Shown here piece by piece: positions 4,653 through 8,108 of a stretch of DNA of 8,108 nt. This DNA is from Coriobacteriia bacterium (lineage in GTDB: Bacteria > Actinomycetota > Coriobacteriia > WRKU01 > WQUG01). Each line of letters starts with the position of its first letter. Position 1 is the first letter of the stretch. The notes beneath the pieces are model-generated. The model saw only the letters and a program-made list of their open reading frames with translations, ran no database searches and was not told the DNA's origin. The stretch covers positions 1 to 8,108 of the forward strand of contig WQVS01000072.1 in NCBI GenBank assembly GCA_009785705.1, written 5' to 3'. Position numbers and translations under genes: made by a program.

Positions 4653-5912
4653 CTAGACTGTACCCTCTGTCCAGCTACCGAGGTACTTTTCTTGCTCAGG
4701 AGTCAGCACATCTATGCGTACACCCATAGACTCTAGTTTTAACCTTGCAATTTCATCATCTATGTCACGCGGCATATCAATCACGCTAGGCTCTAGGCTA
4801 CTACGATTTGCTAGCATCCATTCGGCTGCTAGCGCCTGATTTGCGAAGCTCATATCCATAACGCTTGCAGGGTGACCCTCTGCACAGGCCAGATTGACCA
4901 ATCTGCCGTCAGCTAACAGGTACAGCTTACGTCCGTCGCGCAGGACAAACTCCTCCACTAAAGGCTTTACGACACTTGACGATGCTGTGTTTTCACGCAG
5001 CCAAGGGATGTTGATTTCACAGTTAAAATGACCGCTATTGCAAAGTATCGCGCCGTCCTTCAAGTTAGCGAACATAGCCTCATCGATGACGTTAATATTG
5101 CCCGTTACGGTAATCCAGACGTCTGCCTCTTTGGCTGCTTCTGCTGCCGGCATGACTCGGTGGCCATCCATGACTGCCTCTAGCGCCATAAGGGGATCGA
5201 TTTCACATACGATTACGTTAGCACCAATACCTTCTGCACGCATTGCAGCACCCTTGCCGCACCAACCATAACCTGATACTACTACTGTGCGTCCTGCCAG
5301 CAAGCGATTAGTAGCACGAACGATACCGTCGATGGTTGATTGACCCGTACCGTAGCGATTGTCAAACATGTGCTTTGTATTGGCGTCATTTACTGCAACG
5401 ATAGGATATTTCAGTGCACCATCAGCCGCCATTGCCTTCAGGCGAATAACACCCGTAGTAGTCTCTTCGGTACCACCAATAATGCCATCTAGTAGTTCTG
5501 GGAACTCGCTATGTACACGACTTACTACGTCGCAACCATCATCCATAACGATTTGCGGCTTGAAGTTGATTACGCTGTCGATATGCTTATAGTAAGTTTC
5601 TGTATCAACGCCTTTAATAGCATACACCTGAACATCGTAATATTTAACCAGAGCTGCCGCTACATCGTCTTGAGTCGAAAGCAAGTTAGATGCACACAGG
5701 GCTACCTCTGCCCCACCAGCAACAAGTGCACGCACGAGGTTTGCTGTTTCAGTGGTTACGTGCATGCAGCAACCAATGCGAATGCCTGCAAAAGTTTGGT
5801 CCTTTGCAAAGCGTTCACCGATTTCTTTCAGCACAGGCATGTCTGCCTCTGCCCATTCGATACGAGCCTTGCCTGCTTCTGCCAGATTCATGTCCAAAAT
5901 ATCGTAGTTCAC
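4653..5912 (-). CDS. ahcY: S-adenosylhomocysteine hydrolase (adenosylhomocysteinase)
   Basis: 419 residues, complete. This NAD-dependent cytosolic enzyme splits S-adenosylhomocysteine into adenosine and homocysteine, relieving inhibition of methyltransferases. Visible features are the substrate motif MHVTTETANL (50-59), STQDDVAAAL (79-88), MDDG (123-126), GGTEETTTGVIRL (146-158), the catalytic NDANTKHMFDN block with K180 and D184, the NAD-binding GYGWCGKG (214-221) with E237 after the second strand, the CNSGHFN loop (291-297), and EGHPASVMDMSFANQ with H347. It ends KYLGSWTEGTV, lacking the longer KPDHYRY tail of the eukaryotic form, so it is the short bacterial/archaeal type. The start is GTG (5910-5912) with AAGGAG (5919-5924) 6 nt upstream. 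It follows mgtE on the same strand by 142 bp but probably has its own promoter. With metY nearby it belongs to homocysteine/methionine recycling. Confidence 0.97.
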   Translation of the reverse strand: MNYDILDMNLAEAGKARIEWAEADMPVLKEIGERFAKDQTFAGIRIGCCMHVTTETANLVRALVAGGAEVALCASNLLSTQDDVAAALVKYYDVQVYAIKGVDTETYYKHIDSVINFKPQIVMDDGCDVVSRVHSEFPELLDGIIGGTEETTTGVIRLKAMAADGALKYPIVAVNDANTKHMFDNRYGTGQSTIDGIVRATNRLLAGRTVVVSGYGWCGKGAAMRAEGIGANVIVCEIDPLMALEAVMDGHRVMPAAEAAKEADVWITVTGNINVIDEAMFANLKDGAILCNSGHFNCEINIPWLRENTASSSVVKPLVEEFVLRDGRKLYLLADGRLVNLACAEGHPASVMDMSFANQALAAEWMLANRSSLEPSVIDMPRDIDDEIARLKLESMGVRIDVLTPEQEKYLGSWTEGTV

Positions 5913-5944
5913 GCGCTTCTCCTTGAATATAGGTTAGATATAAA

Positions 5945-5971
5945 CTGCATGGACTTCCTGCAAGCATGCAG
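5945..5971 (-). promoter_or_regulatory. Two mutually exclusive hairpins in the ahcY leader
   Basis: CTGCATG (5945-5951) can pair with CATGCAG (5965-5971), 7 bp with a 13-nt loop. Alternatively CTGCA (5958-5962) can pair with TGCAG (5967-5971) around a 4-nt loop. The two use the same arm at 5967-5971, an attenuator-like layout in the untranslated leader about 20 bp before the Shine-Dalgarno. No known SAH riboswitch signature is recognised. Confidence 0.3.
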
Positions 5972-5989
5972 CCCTACATATTGTAACGC

Positions 5990-6018
5990 AGCATAGCCGC
6001 AGATTCCCTAGTTGACAA
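5990..6018 (-). promoter_or_regulatory. Candidate ahcY promoter
   Basis: TTGTCA (6013-6018, 5/6), a 17-bp spacer and TATGCT (5990-5995, 4/6) on the - strand, between mgtE and ahcY. It would give a leader of about 70 nt carrying the alternative hairpins. Confidence 0.5.
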
Positions 6019-6054
6019 AACAACTTGAGAAATCTCGCCCAGTTTGAGAAAGCC

Positions 6055-7446
6055 TTAGTACAGCAAGTGACTTAAGAACAGACTAGCAAAGGCAAAGTAG
6101 ATAAGTATTCCTGCAATATCTTTAATAGAGGTGATGATGGGTGCAGAACCTGCTGCCTGGTCAATATTAAATTTGATAAGCACATAGGGTACTAAAAAGC
6201 CCAATGAGGCTGCCAGTGTCATGGTAACTACTAGGGTAAGCCCTACGGCCAAAGCCAAGGTTGCAGGATAGTCAAACCAGAGAGATCCTGCCATGATTGC
6301 CATACCACTCAAAAGACCCGACGCTAGACCCAGGCTTAGACCAACACTCAGCTCCTTCGTGAAGTGCTTGAGAAAGTCCTTTACCTGAATATGCCCCAGC
6401 GCTACCCCACGAGCAAAAGTTGTAGAGGACTGAGTACCCACATTTCCGCCCATGTCCATAATAAGTGGCAGGAAAAAGGCTATCGCTACTACCGCATTAA
6501 GTATGTCTTCGAAACCCTCAACCAGCATCGCAGCAGCAAAGCCAGCTGCTAGCGTAATAAGCAAAAAGGGAAGTCTGACTTTCCAGATATTCCATAAGCT
6601 ACCGCGAATAAGAAGTTCACTACGGTTTGACTCTTTGCCTGCAACACTTGCAAGACCCGACTGAATCAAAATGTCTTCTGTTACCTCTTCTTCAAGAATG
6701 TCCATTGCGTCATCTACAGTAATAATGCCCACTAGACGGTCTTCCGCATCAACCACAGGTAGCGCAAGCAAATCTAGTTCTTGCAAGGTACGTGCAGCTT
6801 CTTCTTGGTCAGTAGCAGTCGATACACTGACTACGTTCTTAGTCATAATCTCTTCAATTAAAGTATCGTTTTCTGCTGTAAGAAGACCGCGCAAGGAAAG
6901 TACACCCTTCAGCTTCTTTCTGCTATTTGTGACATAAAGCGTATAAATCGTCTCTTTTTCCGCGGCAAGACTGCGCGCCTTTGTTAAGGCCTGCTCAGCT
7001 GTCATATCGCGATGTAGAGAAATGAACTCTGTCGTCATAACACGTCCAGCAGTTTCAGGCTGATAGCCCAACAAGATATTAGTGCTAGCGCGCTCTTCGG
7101 GGTCAAGCGAACCAATCAACCTTTTTGCCACTACCGCAGGCATCTCATCAAGCAATTTAACGCGGTCATCTGGGGGGAGCTCATTCATGTATTCTTCAAT
7201 GCGCTCATTAGAGAAAGAGCCCAGTAGATTCTGCTGCTGATCTGTGTCTAGGTCTTCGAAGACAGACAGTGCCCTATCTTTGGGCAGGAGACGAAAAACT
7301 ATCACCTGTTCTTCAAGCGATAACTGATGAAAAACATGAAGTATTTCCATCTCTTCAGATTGTTGTAAAAGAGTTTTGAGAGCTGGCATATCTCGAATTT
7401 CAAGATAATACACAATTTTCTCTGTTAATGCATCGGTCTGCATCAT
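6055..7446 (-). CDS. mgtE: Magnesium transporter MgtE
   Basis: 463 residues from the ATG at 7444-7446, chosen because AGGAGG (7454-7459) stands 7 nt upstream; the frame is open 19 codons further, but that stretch is riboswitch. MgtE is a dimeric, Mg2+-gated inner-membrane channel for magnesium uptake. Domains in order: a superhelical N domain (about 14-115, including RLLPKDRALSVFEDL), a CBS pair (about 135-258, with VDAEDRLVGIITVDDAMDIL at the end of the second), a plug helix, and five membrane spans from about 290. The pore signature GGNVGTQSST is at 333-342 and the conserved acidic SIKDIAGILIYF segment (D about 443) is in the last span, equivalent to the Mg2+-selectivity aspartate of the Thermus protein. 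Length is normal. Expression is controlled by the M-box directly upstream. Confidence 0.96.
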   Translation of the reverse strand: MMQTDALTEKIVYYLEIRDMPALKTLLQQSEEMEILHVFHQLSLEEQVIVFRLLPKDRALSVFEDLDTDQQQNLLGSFSNERIEEYMNELPPDDRVKLLDEMPAVVAKRLIGSLDPEERASTNILLGYQPETAGRVMTTEFISLHRDMTAEQALTKARSLAAEKETIYTLYVTNSRKKLKGVLSLRGLLTAENDTLIEEIMTKNVVSVSTATDQEEAARTLQELDLLALPVVDAEDRLVGIITVDDAMDILEEEVTEDILIQSGLASVAGKESNRSELLIRGSLWNIWKVRLPFLLITLAAGFAAAMLVEGFEDILNAVVAIAFFLPLIMDMGGNVGTQSSTTFARGVALGHIQVKDFLKHFTKELSVGLSLGLASGLLSGMAIMAGSLWFDYPATLALAVGLTLVVTMTLAASLGFLVPYVLIKFNIDQAAGSAPIITSIKDIAGILIYFAFASLFLSHLLY

Positions 7447-7457
7447 AAGGGCACCTC

Positions 7458-7628
7458 CTCGTCTGAGCTTTAGCACTAAAAGACGTAGATTGGAGCGTGC
7501 CACACATGCGCTCTCCAGTCAGCTACCTTAAGCATGGCCTTAATCCGACGATGCCTGTTCTACCCTTGGGCGTCTCTCGACAGTTCAGGGCAGTAGCCTG
7601 TGTTCTTTTAGGAGCCTCACCTAACAAG
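7458..7628 (-). promoter_or_regulatory. M-box (ykoK-type) magnesium riboswitch upstream of mgtE
   Basis: The mgtE leader carries the M-box signature: GTTAGGTGAGGCTCC (7611-7625), CTACTGCCC, GAGACGCCC then AAGGGTA, GTAGCTGACTGG, and AGTGCTAAAGCTC, in the same order as the Bacillus ykoK (mgtE) leader. The closing helix P1 pairs CTTGT (7624-7628) with ACGAG (7458-7462). The last two bases of ACGAG are the first two of the AGGAGG Shine-Dalgarno, so folding of P1 would directly limit ribosome access. No terminator separates aptamer and start codon, so control is likely translational. In the known family, Mg2+ binding compacts the RNA and turns expression off. Confidence 0.95.
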
Positions 7629-7660
7629 TTTCCTATTCGATTTCAAGTAACGACTGTGCC

Positions 7661-7690
7661 ATTAAACACTGCTGATAGCATATGTGTCAA
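7661..7690 (-). promoter_or_regulatory. Promoter of the mgtE riboswitch transcript
   Basis: TTGACA (7685-7690, perfect), an 18-bp spacer and TTTAAT (7661-7666, 5/6) on the - strand. The predicted start near 7654 lies about 26 nt before the first M-box helix. Confidence 0.7.
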
Positions 7691-7742
7691 CAGCAAACAG
7701 AGAAATAGTCTCTAAATAAATGAAAAGTGCAAAACACAGGGA

Positions 7743-7789
7743 AAAGGTGTCACCCATTCTTCCGTAAAGAAGCGAGGCAACACCTTTCC
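7743..7789. terminator. Stem-loop after metY, probable terminator
   Basis: AAAGGTGT and ACACCTTT form an 8-bp outer stem (7745-7752 with 7780-7787), and inside TTCTT/AAGAA forms a small hairpin. It lies about 40 bp after the metY stop and before the mgtE promoter on the same strand. The U-tract on the - strand is short (TTTT within the stem, then CCC), so efficiency is uncertain. Confidence 0.5.
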
Positions 7790-7828
7790 ATTAATCAATA
7801 CTTTCTTTAATAGAGCTAGAACCTACAA

Positions 7829-8108
7829 CTAGTCAGTAAAAGCTACTTCAAGGGCTGTATCTAGGTCAGCGATTAAATCGCGTACATCCTCTATGCCCAC
7901 GCTTAGACGCACCAGGGTGGGCGCTACTCCGGCCTCTACTCTTTGCTCATCGCTCAGCTGGCGGTGAGTAGTAGACGCAGGATGCAATACGCAGGTACGC
8001 GCATCCGCTACATGTGTTGCTATTCTTGCGACTTTGAGACTATCCAAGAACTTCACAGCGTTGTCGTATCCTCCGTCAAGCTCGAAGGAAATAACGCCGC
8101 ATCCGCCC
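7829..8108 (-). CDS. metY: O-acetylhomoserine sulfhydrylase family, C-terminal part (cut by window edge)
   Basis: The frame is open from the window edge (first full codon ending at 8107) to TAG at 7829-7831, leaving 93 residues. It reads GGCGVISFELDGGYDNAVKF, then LDSLKVARIATHVADARTCV, then LHPASTTHRQLSDEQRVEAG, then VAPTLVRLSVGIEDVRDLIA before a short DLDTALE-containing tail. HPASTTHRQ, LVRLSVGIED and DLIADL are signatures of the PLP-dependent Cys/Met metabolism enzymes, and the spacing fits O-acetylhomoserine aminocarboxypropyltransferase, which makes homocysteine from O-acetylhomoserine and sulfide. The PLP lysine lies outside the window. A related cystathionine gamma-type enzyme cannot be excluded from the tail alone. 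Its product joins the homocysteine released by the ahcY enzyme. Confidence 0.9.
   Translation of the reverse strand, partial: GGCGVISFELDGGYDNAVKFLDSLKVARIATHVADARTCVLHPASTTHRQLSDEQRVEAGVAPTLVRLSVGIEDVRDLIADLDTALEVAFTD

Noticed and set aside
5913..5990. SAH riboswitch before ahcY
   Set aside because: The leader is short and A/T-rich and lacks the conserved G/C-rich pseudoknot sequences of the known class.
6022..6044. Terminator between mgtE and ahcY (AACT/AGTT with inner GAGA/TCTC)
   Set aside because: Only two 4-bp stems with an internal loop, followed by a broken U-tract, and it abuts the ahcY -35; too weak to call.
7447..7503. Nineteen extra N-terminal codons for MgtE from an upstream ATG
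   Set aside because: They fall in the M-box and the Shine-Dalgarno; AGGAGG is correctly placed only for the ATG at 7446.

Overview
The window reads as a bacterial chromosome with moderate G+C. Gram-positive-type Shine-Dalgarno sites (GGAGG/AAGGAG), an M-box magnesium riboswitch and a short-form SAH hydrolase suggest Actinomycetota (class Coriobacteriia) or Bacillota. I cannot place it more precisely from sequence alone.

Layout. (1) 1-486: C-terminal part of a multi-span membrane protein on the + strand, closed by a strong 12-bp hairpin shared with the convergent next operon. (2) 556-1169 (-): a type II toxin-antitoxin pair, RelE/ParE-superfamily (Gp49/HigB-like) toxin followed by an XRE antitoxin, with an ATGA overlap and a palindrome over the promoter. 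(3) 1200-1413: a divergent intergenic region holding an unexpected array of GYTAA motifs at an almost strict 11-bp period. (4) 1414-4170: an accessory strip of small or decayed genes: a two-span membrane protein with a PH-like tail, a frameshifted integrase arm-domain remnant, a PH-SHOCT protein, a gene remnant, a GNAT acetyltransferase, and an orphan CdiA-C-terminal-like nuclease whose frame is broken by one base. Two diverged copies of a dispersed repeat lie at its ends. (5) 4379-4454 (-): tRNA-Lys(CUU) with encoded CCA. (6) 4653-8108 (-): core metabolism: ahcY, mgtE under an M-box riboswitch, and the 3' end of metY (O-acetylhomoserine sulfhydrylase family).

How the parts work together. ahcY recycles S-adenosylhomocysteine to homocysteine and metY makes homocysteine by sulfhydrylation, so both feed methionine/SAM synthesis; mgtE between them imports Mg2+ and is separately controlled by its riboswitch. 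The strip on the 3' side of the tRNA-Lys gene looks like a worn-down integrated element (integrase fragment, PH-SHOCT gene, toxin gene, toxin-antitoxin pair). No duplicated tRNA end (att site) was found inside the window, so integration at this tRNA remains an inference.

The most noteworthy signals are the 11-bp-period array at 1239-1338, the orphan nuclease gene with an apparently leaderless promoter and a single-base frame break, the M-box whose closing helix runs into the mgtE Shine-Dalgarno, and the modular repeats at 1951-2089 and 4245-4336.
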